A stretch of DNA of 27,002 nt from UBA7185 sp964606855 (lineage in GTDB: Bacteria; Bacillota; Peptococcia; Peptococcales; Peptococcaceae), in the NCBI GenBank assembly GCA_964606855.1, contig CAZSHM010000024.1:1-27002 (forward strand). The letters run 5' to 3'. The notes beneath the pieces were generated by a model. It searched no databases, was not told the origin of the DNA, and was given only the letters and a program-made list of their open reading frames with translations. Every line of letters starts with the position of its first letter. Position 1 is the first letter of the stretch. A program made the position numbers and the translations under genes. Positions 13,933 to 22,367 of the stretch are shown piece by piece.

Positions 13933-16251
13933 TTGTCTGTGGGTGAATTGGCAACGTTGATTTCGGATCTGGCCCTGCTCCTGGTGGTGGCCGCCATCAC
14001 GACCCTCCTGTGCAAAAAATTGCGGCAGCCGGTGGTCATCGGCTATATTCTGGCCGGTTTCCTGATCGGGCCGGTGGTGAGTTTCCTGCCGACGGTGGGC
14101 GACATGGAGAACATCGATCTCTGGGCGGAGATCGGCGTCATCTTCCTGATGTTCAGCCTGGGGCTGGATTTCAGTCTGCACAAGCTGGCCACCGTCGGCG
14201 GCACCGGCGTCATCTCGGCGCTGGTGCAGATCGGCGGCATGATGCTGCTGGGCTACCTTGTCGGACAGCTGCTGGGCTGGAGCGCGATGGACAGCATCTT
14301 TCTGGGCGGGATGCTCTCCATGTCCTCCACCATGATTTCCATTAAGGCAATCGAGGACATGGGGCTCAAGGAGCGGCCCTTCACCAAACTGGCGATCGGC
14401 ACGCTGGTCATCGAGGACATCGTGGCCATCTTTCTGCTGGTGGTGCTCTCCACGATCGCTGTCAGCCAAGGCGTCAGCGGGATGGAACTGGCGGCCACCA
14501 TCGCCAAATTGATGTTCTATCTGATTCTGTGGCTGCTGCTGGGCATCTACATCATCCCGACCTTCCTGCAGAAGACGAAAAAATTGATGTCGGACGAGAC
14601 GCTTTTGGTGACCGCGCTGGGCATCTGCTTCGGTATGGTCTGGCTGGCGGACGCCATCGGTTTCTCCTCTGCGCTGGGCGCGTTTCTGGCAGGTTCCATC
14701 CTGGCCGGCACGATCCAGGGCGAGCACATCGCGGAGCTGGTCAACCCCTGCAAGGATCTCTTCGGCGCGGTCTTTTTCGTCTCGGTCGGCCTGATGGTGG
14801 TGCCCTCCATGCTGGTGGAGTATTTTGTGCCGATTGTGATTCTGACGCTGCTCACCATCTTTGGCAAACTGGTTCTCCTGATTGTAGGCATGCTGGCGGC
14901 GGGCGAAGATCTCTCCACATCGGTCTACGCTGCGGCCAGCCAGACGCAGATCGGCGAGTTCTCCTTCATCATCGCCACGCTGGGCACCAGCCTGAATGTC
15001 ACCAGTGACTTTCTCTATCCGGTCATCGTGGCAGTCTCCGTGGTGACAACCTTCACCACGCCGTATCTGATCCGAAGTTCCGACGCCATCTGCGCGGGCA
15101 TCCAGCGGATCATTCCGCGCAGATGGCAGGAGGCGGCGACGCGGTACCAGGCTGCCAAGAGTGCCAAACCTCGAAATACGCTGGATCCGGACTGGAAGCA
15201 GTTTTTGAAGGGATATCTGATCACGTTTTTCATCTACAGCGTGATTCTTCTTGGGATCAGTATGCTCGGCGACCTGCTGCTCCTGCCGCTGCTGCAGAGG
15301 GCGATTCCGAACGCGACGATCGCGGCGCTGGTCACCTGCCTGATCACGCTGGTGCTGATGGCGCCCTTCCTGCCGCCGATGATGATTTACCGGCGGCGCA
15401 ACTTCACGACACTTTTGGTGAAAAGCTATGCCAACCGGTTGCCGCTGATGCTGCTCCTGATTTTGCGCGTCGCGGCCACGGTCTTTTTCGTGGCGCTGCC
15501 GGTTTGCTTGATGCTGCACGTGCCGCTGTGGCTGGTGGCTTTGGTGGCAATTCCGCTGGTCTTCATTCTCTCACGCTCCGACTGGCTGATGGGCCGCTAT
15601 CTGGAGATAGAGGCGCGCTTCCTGATCAATTTCAACGAAAAGCGGCTGCATGAACTGCAGCAGAAACAGGGGGAGAAGGAGGAACCGGATCACCGCTGGC
15701 TGGACGAGCGGCTCCTGGTGGCGACCTTCCGGTGTACCGAGGAGAGCACAGCTGCAAACCGGGAGCTGAAGGACTTGCAGTGGGGACTCTTGATGCAGGT
15801 TGACGTGATCAAGCTCGTGCGCGGCCGGAAGCACATCAACATTCCGGAGGGGTCGGAGCGAATCCTGCCGGGCGACCATGTCTATGTGCTGGGTTCGGAG
15901 GAAGCGCTGGAGAATTTTAAGGCCGTCAATCAAGCGCAGCACTTCCTGCAGGGGAGTGAGGAGGCGGCGGTGACGCTGCACGCGTTCATCAACAATCAGG
16001 ATCAGTGGCACGAGGAGCAGCAGCTGTTCGTCTACGCCGTCACGGTACAGAAGGGGTCGCCCTTGGTGGGCTGCAGCCTGCGCAACTCTGGGATCAAGTC
16101 CAACTGGAGCGCGAGTCTGATCGGCGTCGAGCGCGGTATGCTGCCCATCTTGAACGTGAGTCCCAACTTTGTCTTCAATGTGGACGATCTGCTCTGGGTG
16201 CTGGGACCGCAGCGCATGGGCCGTCAGCTCATCAAGGAAGAGTTGTTGTAG
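13933..16251 (+). CDS. Kef/CPA2-type cation:proton antiporter with two RCK_C domains
   Basis: This is a 772-residue membrane protein. Residues 1 to about 385 form a CPA2 exchanger domain (KLRQPVVIGYILAGFLIGP near the N-terminus, then FMFSLGLDFS-like and GAFLAGSILAG segments), which would exchange Na+ or K+ for H+. A second hydrophobic block of several helices follows at about 425-555. The cytoplasmic part carries two TrkA-C/RCK_C domains (about 595-660 and 696-772). The nucleotide-binding RCK_N domain of classic KefB/KefC proteins is missing, so gating by NAD(H) or glutathione is unlikely; RCK_C domains often bind small ligands such as cyclic dinucleotides. The start is uncertain: TTG 13933 has GAGAGGA close upstream, but GTG 13939 is also possible. 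Confidence 0.88.
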   Translation: MSVGELATLISDLALLLVVAAITTLLCKKLRQPVVIGYILAGFLIGPVVSFLPTVGDMENIDLWAEIGVIFLMFSLGLDFSLHKLATVGGTGVISALVQIGGMMLLGYLVGQLLGWSAMDSIFLGGMLSMSSTMISIKAIEDMGLKERPFTKLAIGTLVIEDIVAIFLLVVLSTIAVSQGVSGMELAATIAKLMFYLILWLLLGIYIIPTFLQKTKKLMSDETLLVTALGICFGMVWLADAIGFSSALGAFLAGSILAGTIQGEHIAELVNPCKDLFGAVFFVSVGLMVVPSMLVEYFVPIVILTLLTIFGKLVLLIVGMLAAGEDLSTSVYAAASQTQIGEFSFIIATLGTSLNVTSDFLYPVIVAVSVVTTFTTPYLIRSSDAICAGIQRIIPRRWQEAATRYQAAKSAKPRNTLDPDWKQFLKGYLITFFIYSVILLGISMLGDLLLLPLLQRAIPNATIAALVTCLITLVLMAPFLPPMMIYRRRNFTTLLVKSYANRLPLMLLLILRVAATVFFVALPVCLMLHVPLWLVALVAIPLVFILSRSDWLMGRYLEIEARFLINFNEKRLHELQQKQGEKEEPDHRWLDERLLVATFRCTEESTAANRELKDLQWGLLMQVDVIKLVRGRKHINIPEGSERILPGDHVYVLGSEEALENFKAVNQAQHFLQGSEEAAVTLHAFINNQDQWHEEQQLFVYAVTVQKGSPLVGCSLRNSGIKSNWSASLIGVERGMLPILNVSPNFVFNVDDLLWVLGPQRMGRQLIKEELL

Positions 16252-16307
16252 TCTTGCGGCGCTCGGTGCGCGGGAGAGCACAAGCGGTTTCAAACAGGGA
16301 GTTCCTT

Positions 16308-16336
16308 CAGGCGTAGAGTTCATACAGGCGCAGAGT
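16308..16336. repeat. Short direct repeat before the M23 peptidase gene
   Basis: CAGGCGTAGAGT (16308-16319) recurs as CAGGCGCAGAGT (16325-16336), with one mismatch and a 17-base period. It lies in the 136-base gap ahead of the peptidase gene. It may be chance or a small operator. Confidence 0.4.
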
Positions 16337-16387
16337 GTGCGCATGCGCGGTTTGCGGAACGGCAGACCCGGCAAAGGAGTGCGATAC

Positions 16388-17539
16388 ATGCGAAAACGTG
16401 TCAAAAAAGCGGTGGCTGCGGTAGCATTGGCCGCGTTTGTCGCGGTGGGGATCACGCCCGCGACAGGACTTGCGGGGAACAGCATCGACAGCCTGCAGCA
16501 GCAGAAGAACGAGGTCAACAGCGAGAAGAAAGATGTGCAGTCTCAGATCAACGAGAATAAGAAAGAAAAGCAAACGCTGACGCAGCAGCTGAATGCAATC
16601 AACGCACAGCTGAACGACGTGCAGCAGACCATCGAGACGCTGAACGGCGAGATCAGCGAGACGGAGGAGAAGATCGCTTTCACAGAGACGGAGATCGACA
16701 ACAAGCAGCGGGACTACGACGGACGGCTGGCCATTTTCAACCAGCGTTTAAAGGAACTGTACGAGTATGGCGATGTCGATTTTCTGGAGGTGCTGCTCCA
16801 TTCCAGCAGTCTGTCGGATTTTCTCACTCGCTTCGAGTACCTGCAATACATTGCCCGCAACGATCAGGCGCTTTTGGATGAAGTGACGGAACTCAAGACA
16901 AGTTTGGAGACGCAGCGACTCAACCTCTCAGGATTGAAGAGCGATCTGGAGACGAAAAAGCAGACCCAGGTGGATAAATCCAAAGAACTGCAGACGGCCA
17001 GCCAGCAGCAGCAGGCCCTGGTGGATCAGATCAACGCCGATCAGGACGCGCTCTTTGATCTCCTGGATGATCTGGAGCAGGAGTCCAAGCGGCTGAACAG
17101 CGAGATCGTACGGCTGCAGGCGGCGCAGAAGAGCGCCAACACCAAAGCGCCGGGCGCGTATCTCTGGCCCAGCCCGAGCTGCCATATTATCACATCCAAC
17201 TACGGCTACCGCATTCATCCCATCAGCGGGGTGCGCAAACTGCACAGCGGGATCGATATCGGTGCGAAACGGGGCACCGACGTGGTTGCCTCGGCAAGCG
17301 GCACGGTCATCATGTCCAAATATAACGGAGGGTACGGCAACTGCATCATCATCGACCACGGCGGCGGGGTGGCAACCCTCTACGGGCATATGTCCTCGCT
17401 GATCGCCCACACCGGACAGCAAGTCACGGCCGGCCAGGTGATCGGCAAGGTTGGCTCCACCGGCAGCAGCACAGCGCCGCACCTGCATTTTGAGGTTCGC
17501 ATCAACGGAGCCACGGTGGATCCGGCGGGGTACGTGTAA
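16388..17539 (+). CDS. EnvC-like murein hydrolase activator / M23 peptidase
   Basis: This is a 383-residue exported protein. A basic N-terminus and hydrophobic segment form a signal peptide (cleavage probably near residue 29). A Gln/Glu/Lys-rich coiled coil follows (about 30-250), as in EnvC and CwlO-type proteins. The C-terminal LytM/M23 domain keeps the zinc motifs: HSGID with H286 and D290, and HLHFE with H365 and H367. It could cut peptidoglycan cross-bridges itself or activate amidases at the division site. Because the metal ligands are present, direct endopeptidase activity is plausible, unlike E. coli EnvC. I chose ATG 16388 over the longer frame because AAAGGAG lies eight bases upstream and the signal peptide begins there. 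Confidence 0.9.
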   Translation: MRKRVKKAVAAVALAAFVAVGITPATGLAGNSIDSLQQQKNEVNSEKKDVQSQINENKKEKQTLTQQLNAINAQLNDVQQTIETLNGEISETEEKIAFTETEIDNKQRDYDGRLAIFNQRLKELYEYGDVDFLEVLLHSSSLSDFLTRFEYLQYIARNDQALLDEVTELKTSLETQRLNLSGLKSDLETKKQTQVDKSKELQTASQQQQALVDQINADQDALFDLLDDLEQESKRLNSEIVRLQAAQKSANTKAPGAYLWPSPSCHIITSNYGYRIHPISGVRKLHSGIDIGAKRGTDVVASASGTVIMSKYNGGYGNCIIIDHGGGVATLYGHMSSLIAHTGQQVTAGQVIGKVGSTGSSTAPHLHFEVRINGATVDPAGYV

Positions 17540-17665
17540 GCGCGGCGCAGTGCGGCAGCGCGGTTCCGCCTGTGGAGAGAAGGACGGCGCGCTTCGACTC
17601 GGGGCCGAGCGCGGGAAGAACAAGAGCGCCGCAATAAGAGGCGCAGAGCATCGGAACGGCAGGGG

Positions 17666-17716
17666 AAAGTCCCTCGCGTCACGGAGAAAGGTCTGTGGCG
17701 CGAGGGACTTTTCTTT
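17666..17716 (+). terminator. Intrinsic terminator after the M23 peptidase gene
   Basis: AAAGTCCCTCGCG pairs with CGCGAGGGACTTT (about 13 base pairs including the A/T ends) around a 20-base loop, followed by a T-rich tail (TTTTCTTT). It lies about 130 bases past the stop codon. Confidence 0.88.
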
Positions 17717-17919
17717 GCCGCCGTCGGAGCGCCCGGCGGCGCCGGAGCGGCTGGTAAAACGGGGCGGAATCCTTTTTCACACTGCCGCATTCGCAAAAGC
17801 AAGGGCCGGCACGGCATCAGCGAATGCATATAGTCCTGGGAATTTGCAAGCACAGGGCCGAAAAGCACAGCCGACAGCATAAAAATGGGCCCGATTGCCT
17901 GGAATCTAAGTGGAAAATA

Positions 17920-17948
17920 TTGAAACTTGAAAATGCCTATGCTATAAT
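17920..17948 (+). promoter_or_regulatory. Strong predicted sigma-A promoter of the HlyD-yggS-sepF-ileS unit
   Basis: TTGAAA (17920-17925) and a perfect TATAAT (17943-17948) are 17 bases apart in an AT-rich island. Transcription would start near 17955, about 80 bases before the first gene. No terminator is visible from here to the end of ileS, so all eight genes may be co-transcribed. Confidence 0.85.
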
Positions 17949-18035
17949 TAAAATCACTATAACCACGTGCGCGTCCGGCGCGGCGCGGTACATGCGCGTG
18001 TGCGCAAACGGGAAACGCAAAGATGGGAGAGGCCG

Positions 18036-19007
18036 ATGGCGCGCAAAAAAAAGAGAAGCTTTCATCTCAAAGATCATATCGTCCAGATCCTTCTGGTGAT
18101 CATTGTCGTCTGGCTTTTGGCGATGCTACTCATCAACCAGGTCCGCGTGGGGCTGATCCGGACGGAGAAGGTCTCCTCCATGGTGCTGGAGGATGTGGAT
18201 GCGGGCTACGGGCTGCTCAAGGGCGGCGAGACGTATGTGATCGCGCCCGCGGACGGCGCGGTAGAACCTGTCGTGACAGAGGGAAATCGCGTCCGAAAAG
18301 GCAACGCAGTCTTTCGCGTGGGCGATCAGATCGCCTATACCAACTTTGCCGGACTGGTCTCCTACGAATTGGACGGGCTGGAGGGCGTCGAGGATCTGAG
18401 CACCGTCTGCGCCACGGATCTGGCCGCGCGCTATGAGGCGCAGCAGGCGGAGCCGGAAGCGGAGTCACCGGCCGAGCAGGATACGGAAGCGGAGCAGGAG
18501 CCGCTGTCGACGGAGGCCGTGGCGGGTGAGGCGTATGCCAAGGTGATCGACAATCTGGGCGATATTTTCCTCTATATCAGCGTGCCGCGCACGGAATATA
18601 CCGCATCCTTGGAGGTGGGCGGAAGTTTCCCGGTGCGCCTGGCCGACCTGGACTATGAGGTGCAGGCGACGCTGGTGGACGCGGCGGATGCGGCTGGCGG
18701 CGAGCGCTATCTGAAAGCGAAACTCACGGATGTGCGCGAGCAGGCCTTTGCACAGCGGCTTTACGCTGTGGAGCTGCCGTACAACCGCATGACCGCCATC
18801 GCGATTCCGGTGGAGGCGCTCATCGAGCGCGACGGCGTGCAGGGGGTCTATTACCTGCAGAAAGGGTTCGCCTTCTGGCAGCCGGTGACGGTGAGCCAAG
18901 TCCGCGAATCGGACGGTTTGGCCGTCATCTCCGAGGGACTGGAGAGCGGGGCGCTGATCGTGACGACGCCCGGGCTGGTACACGAGGGCGAGAATATCAA
19001 GTTTTGA
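18036..19007 (+). CDS. HlyD-like single-pass membrane protein, function unknown
   Basis: This 323-residue protein has a Lys/Arg-rich N-terminus (MARKKKR), one membrane helix at about 15-34 and a large external part. The segment around residues 65-110 (APADGAV, NRVRKGNAVFRVGD) looks like the biotinyl-lipoyl half-motif of HlyD/membrane-fusion proteins, and the C-terminal part (IPVEALIERDGVQGVYY, ALIVTTPGL) resembles their beta-barrel region. The long coiled hairpin of true export adaptors is missing; an acidic, Glu/Gln-rich stretch near 130-165 occupies that place. No ABC or RND transporter gene is adjacent. It is first in the unit leading to yggS and sepF, so a role in envelope or division is possible. 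GGGAGAGG precedes the ATG. Confidence 0.75.
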   Translation: MARKKKRSFHLKDHIVQILLVIIVVWLLAMLLINQVRVGLIRTEKVSSMVLEDVDAGYGLLKGGETYVIAPADGAVEPVVTEGNRVRKGNAVFRVGDQIAYTNFAGLVSYELDGLEGVEDLSTVCATDLAARYEAQQAEPEAESPAEQDTEAEQEPLSTEAVAGEAYAKVIDNLGDIFLYISVPRTEYTASLEVGGSFPVRLADLDYEVQATLVDAADAAGGERYLKAKLTDVREQAFAQRLYAVELPYNRMTAIAIPVEALIERDGVQGVYYLQKGFAFWQPVTVSQVRESDGLAVISEGLESGALIVTTPGLVHEGENIKF

Positions 19008-19061
19008 TCCGTGCTGGGAGAGATGAGGCAAATTCCTTTGCCTTAGAAGGACTGCTGAGGG

Positions 19062-19751
19062 ATGAGAATGGTGCGCATTGCAGAAAATATCGCCAGAATT
19101 CAGGCCAATGTGGCGGAGGCAAAGGCCAGGAGCCCGCTGCCGGAACAGCCCGTCACCCTGGTGGCCGTCACCAAGACGCGGCCGCCGGAAGCCATCCGAG
19201 AGGTTCTGGCGACTGGACAGACGATTCTGGGGGAAAACCGGGTGCAGGAGCTGATGGACAAATACGATGCCGTGGGCCCGGAGGCGACCTGGCATTTGAT
19301 CGGGCATCTGCAGAGCAACAAGGTCAAATATATCGCCGACAAGGTCAGCTTGGTGCAATCGCTGGAGAGCCTGTCCCTGGCCAAGGAACTGGATCGGCGC
19401 ATGCAGGCGCTGGGGCGGCCGATGGATTGCCTGGTGCAGGTGAACATCGCCGATGAGGCGAGTAAGTTCGGACTGGCAAAAGACGAGGTGCGGCCGTTTC
19501 TGGAGGAGGTGCGCCGGATGCCGGGGATCCGTGTGCGAGGCTTGATGCACATTGCGCCCTTCTTTGAAGATCCCGAGCAGGTGCGTCCGATCTTCCGCCA
19601 GATGTACGAGCTCTTTTGCGCCCTCCGTGAAGAGCGGATGCCGGGGATCGAGATGGAGATCCTCTCCATGGGCATGAGCCATGACTATAGGGTGGCGGTG
19701 GAGGAAGGCGCTACCATGATCCGGGTGGGGCGCGGTGTGTTTGCCGAGTAG
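19062..19751 (+). CDS. yggS: PLP homeostasis protein YggS/YlmE (PROSC family)
   Basis: This 229-residue protein belongs to the YggS/PLPBP family, which binds pyridoxal 5'-phosphate without known enzyme activity and balances free PLP and amino-acid pools. Family hallmarks are VAVTKTRP with the PLP lysine K38, GENRVQE, WHLIGHLQSNK, VNIADEASKFG, RGLMHIAP and SMGMSHDYRVAVEEGATMIRVG. The length is typical. Two ATG codons compete (19062 and 19068); TGAGGG at 19056-19061 is better spaced for the second, which would remove two residues. Its place upstream of sepF is conserved in Bacillota (ylmE in Bacillus). Confidence 0.95.
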   Translation: MRMVRIAENIARIQANVAEAKARSPLPEQPVTLVAVTKTRPPEAIREVLATGQTILGENRVQELMDKYDAVGPEATWHLIGHLQSNKVKYIADKVSLVQSLESLSLAKELDRRMQALGRPMDCLVQVNIADEASKFGLAKDEVRPFLEEVRRMPGIRVRGLMHIAPFFEDPEQVRPIFRQMYELFCALREERMPGIEMEILSMGMSHDYRVAVEEGATMIRVGRGVFAE

Positions 19752-19917
19752 GAGACATTGAGCTATAGAGAGCCGTTCTTGCGGGAGATGCCGGGCGGAA
19801 AAGCGCAGGACAACAATTTTACAGAAGCATCTACACAAGGACATATGCGACAGCGGAGCAGAGAAGCGTGTGTAAGAAGGCGCGACAGGCGAATTTGCGG
19901 AAAAAGGAGAGAGAGAG

Positions 19918-20448
19918 ATGAGTTTTCTGGACAAAGTTGTGGATGTATTAGGATTTGTGGAGCGGGAGGACGACGAGCCGGAGGAGGAGCGCGCGCAGGC
20001 ACAGGCGCCCGCCCAGAAAGCGGCGCCTGTGCCGGTGAAGAATGATCCGAAACCGGCGCAAAAATACAACAATGTCGTGAGTTTCTCCAGCCCCAACCCC
20101 AGCCGGGACTACGGCGGACGCTACGACGGGCCGGAGAATGCGCGCGTGGTGCTGGTGGAACCGGTGCGCTTTGAGGAGTCGCAGGGAATCGCCGACAACC
20201 TGCTGGATCACAAGGCCGTCGTGATCAACATCGAGTCCTGCGATACCGACATCGCGGCCAAGATCATTGATTTTGTGGGCGGGGTGGTTTACGCCATCGA
20301 CGGGACCATTCAGAAGGTGAGCCAGGGGATTATCCTGGCCGCGCCGCCAAACATCGACATCGCCAGCGAGCTGAAACACGACCAGGTGAGCACCGACGAG
20401 GAAATTTTTGCCTGGATCACGCAGTACAACCGCAGAGGTGACTTTTGA
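19918..20448 (+). CDS. sepF: Cell division protein SepF
   Basis: SepF binds the membrane and FtsZ and bundles FtsZ filaments at the septum. The 176-residue protein starts MSFLDKVVDVLGFVE, an amphipathic membrane-targeting helix, then has an acidic, Ala/Gln/Pro-rich linker to about residue 75. The conserved SepF core follows, with VVLVEPVRFEE, NLLDHKAVVINIE and IDFVGGVVYAIDG, which forms the dimer and binds the FtsZ tail. AAGGAG lies eight bases before the ATG. Its stop overlaps the proC start by one base. The 166 bases between yggS and sepF contain no gene. Confidence 0.95.
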   Translation: MSFLDKVVDVLGFVEREDDEPEEERAQAQAPAQKAAPVPVKNDPKPAQKYNNVVSFSSPNPSRDYGGRYDGPENARVVLVEPVRFEESQGIADNLLDHKAVVINIESCDTDIAAKIIDFVGGVVYAIDGTIQKVSQGIILAAPPNIDIASELKHDQVSTDEEIFAWITQYNRRGDF

Positions 20449-21308
20449 TGGCGTGGGAGTTCCGTTTCGGCTTTATCGGCGCAGGGGAGATGGCATCGGC
20501 GATCGCCGACGGGATGATCCGCCGGGGCTTGTGCCGTGGGGAGGAGATCCTCCTCTCAAGTCGTGGCCGGGAAAGATTGGAGCGTGCGGCGCAGAGCCTG
20601 GGGGCGCGGGTCGCTGCGGATAACGACGCCGTCGTGGCGCGCGCGCAGAATATTCTTCTGGCGGTGAAACCGCAGCAGTTTCCGGCGGTCTGCGCGGGTC
20701 TGCGGCAGAAGCCGGAGGCGGGGCAGACGGTCATCTCCATCATGGCCGGCATCTCGCTGGAGACGCTGGCGGCGCAGTTCCCCCGGGCCGCGCTTTTTCG
20801 CGCCATGCCCAACACGCCTGCCAAGATCGGCTGGGGCATGACGGGTGTGGTTGCGGGCCCGACGGCAACGGCGGCGCAGAAAGAGATGGTGGACGAGATT
20901 TTTTCCAGCGTCGGGCGGGTCGTCTTCGTCGAGGAATCCTATATCGACGCCTTGGGCGCCGTGAGCGGGAGCGGCCCCGCGTATCTGTATGAGATTCTGG
21001 AAGCGATGGCGGACGGTGCCGTGCTGGCAGGTCTGCCGCGTGCGCTCGCTTATCAGCTGGCGGGCCAGACGATGGCCGGCGCGGCCATGATGCTCCTCGA
21101 GACGGGCGCGCATCCCGCCGTGCTCAAGGATCAGGTCACAAGTCCCGGCGGAACGACGATCTGCGGCCTGCGCGCCATGGAGGCGCGAGGGGTGCGCAGC
21201 GCCATGATGGAGGCGGTGCAGGCGGCCTTTCAGCGCTCGAAGGAGCTCGGGCAAACACCAGCCGCCCCTCCTACGGCGGGCGGGCAGGACTTGGAGGAAC
21301 AGAAATGA
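20448..21308 (+). CDS. proC: Pyrroline-5-carboxylate reductase
   Basis: ProC reduces pyrroline-5-carboxylate to proline with NAD(P)H. The 286-residue protein has the N-terminal Rossmann motif FGFIGAGEMASAI, the MPNTPAKIGWGM segment, and the C-terminal helical dimer domain with SGSGPAYLYEILEAMADG and QVTSPGGTTICGL. ATG 20448 is preferred because AGAGGTG lies seven bases before it; a TTG one codon upstream is in frame. The start overlaps the sepF stop (TGATG) and the stop overlaps yggT (ATGA), so translation is coupled. The C-terminus ends in a poorly conserved, Ala/Pro-rich tail. Confidence 0.96.
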   Translation: MAWEFRFGFIGAGEMASAIADGMIRRGLCRGEEILLSSRGRERLERAAQSLGARVAADNDAVVARAQNILLAVKPQQFPAVCAGLRQKPEAGQTVISIMAGISLETLAAQFPRAALFRAMPNTPAKIGWGMTGVVAGPTATAAQKEMVDEIFSSVGRVVFVEESYIDALGAVSGSGPAYLYEILEAMADGAVLAGLPRALAYQLAGQTMAGAAMMLLETGAHPAVLKDQVTSPGGTTICGLRAMEARGVRSAMMEAVQAAFQRSKELGQTPAAPPTAGGQDLEEQK

Positions 21309-21568
21309 TTTATCAACTGCTGCGGGCGGCTTTTGCGGCGATCAATCTGCTAATTATCGTCCGCTGTGTGCTCTCGTTCATCCCCCACGATCCCTACAAT
21401 TCGATTCTGCGCTACGTCTATGAGCTCACGGATCCGATCCTGGAACCGTGCAGCCGTCTGCTGCCGGAAGCACTGCGCTACCCGCTGGATTTTACGCCGG
21501 TGCTCGCGCTCCTGCTGCTGCAGGTGCTGTATCAGGTCCTGTTGGCCGTACTGCACATACTGTTTTAG
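21305..21568 (+). CDS. YggT family membrane protein
   Basis: This is an 87-residue hydrophobic protein with two likely membrane helices (about residues 5-25 and 60-85). It carries the YggT signature: RCVLSFIP near the first helix and the loop LTDPILEPCSRLLP. YggT-family proteins lie in division-gene clusters across bacteria and are linked to division or osmotic response, but the biochemical role is unsettled. GGAGG lies seven bases before the ATG, which overlaps the proC stop by four bases. Next downstream is ylmH, as in Bacillus (ylmG-ylmH). Confidence 0.92.
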   Translation: MIYQLLRAAFAAINLLIIVRCVLSFIPHDPYNSILRYVYELTDPILEPCSRLLPEALRYPLDFTPVLALLLLQVLYQVLLAVLHILF

Positions 21569-21582
21569 CGGAGGAGAGGCAC

Positions 21583-22347
21583 ATGCTGACGTTTTCTGAG
21601 GAAGAAACCTGGTTTACCAAGCGGCTGGAGGAGCTCCTGATGCGCGCGGAGACGCGCTGCCAGATGCAGATGACGGATTTTCTGCAGCCGCGGATGCAGC
21701 TGGTGGCGGAGCAGTATCTGCGTGGCGCGCACGCTACGCGCTATCTCTTCTGGGGAGGCTTTCCCCAGGCGGAGCGGTGCCGTCTGCTGCTCTTTGATCC
21801 CTACGGGGAGATGTCGCCCGATGCGGCGGAGATCTCCCTGTTGCGGTTTACGGGGAGGTTCGAGTTTGTCTCGGTGAGCCACCGGGATTTTCTTGGCGCG
21901 GTGATGAGCATGGGGCTGCGCCGGGAAAAGCTGGGCGATCTCCTGGTGCGGGAGCAGGGCTTTGATCTCTTTGCGGAGAAGGAGGCGGCGGCCTATCTCC
22001 TGCGGCAGCCCCTCAAGGTCAAACAGGTGCCGCTGACTGTGCGGGAATTGGCGCTGGCGGATTTCGCGCCGCCGGAAATCCAGGTCAAGGAGTTACATAT
22101 TATGGTTCCATCCATGCGGCTGGACGCGGTCCTGGCCGGCGCGTATCATCTTTCGCGCAGCGACGCGCTGGAGCTCGTGCGGAGCGGACGCGTCCAGGTG
22201 AATCATAGTGAAGTCACACAAAAGGATCATATCCTGCGGGAAAACGACCTCATCTCCTGCCGCGGCAAAGGGCGGTTGCGGATCGGGGCGCTCTCCGGCG
22301 AAACGAGCAAGGGAAAGTTGCGGGTGTGCGTTTTGAAATATATTTAA
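21583..22347 (+). CDS. ylmH: YlmH family RNA-binding protein (S4 domain)
   Basis: This 254-residue protein has a YlmH N-terminal region (EEETWFTKRLEELLMRAE, then a mixed alpha/beta part with LLFDPYGE and VSHRDFLGAVMSMGLRREKLGDLLV) and a C-terminal S4 RNA-binding domain from about residue 178 (MRLDAVLAGAYHLSRSDA, SGRVQVN). YlmH has been linked to ribosome quality control and to division through its cluster. ATG 21583 follows GAGGAGAG; the frame is open upstream, but that part overlaps yggT. It lies 14 bases after yggT. Confidence 0.93.
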   Translation: MLTFSEEETWFTKRLEELLMRAETRCQMQMTDFLQPRMQLVAEQYLRGAHATRYLFWGGFPQAERCRLLLFDPYGEMSPDAAEISLLRFTGRFEFVSVSHRDFLGAVMSMGLRREKLGDLLVREQGFDLFAEKEAAAYLLRQPLKVKQVPLTVRELALADFAPPEIQVKELHIMVPSMRLDAVLAGAYHLSRSDALELVRSGRVQVNHSEVTQKDHILRENDLISCRGKGRLRIGALSGETSKGKLRVCVLKYI

Positions 22348-22367
22348 TCCGAAAGGGGCTTATTCCT

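Larger units (their letters stand above)
17540..18035. other. Gene-free interval between the M23 and HlyD-like genes
   Basis: These 496 bases hold the M23 terminator (17666-17716), an inverted repeat GCATTCGC/GCGAATGC with 25 bases between the arms (17787-17827), and a near-consensus promoter (17920-17948). An open frame at 17451-17882 overlaps the peptidase gene and looks spurious. Nothing else is recognised. Confidence 0.6.

Noticed and set aside
13636..15519. 627-residue minus-strand open frame opposite the antiporter
   Set aside because: His/Gln/Arg/Asp-rich, repeat-like composition typical of antisense to membrane-protein codons; no recognisable domain.
19826..19850. Possible promoter before sepF (TTTACA with a CATATG-like -10)
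   Set aside because: The -10 matches consensus poorly; read-through from the promoter at 17920 explains expression.
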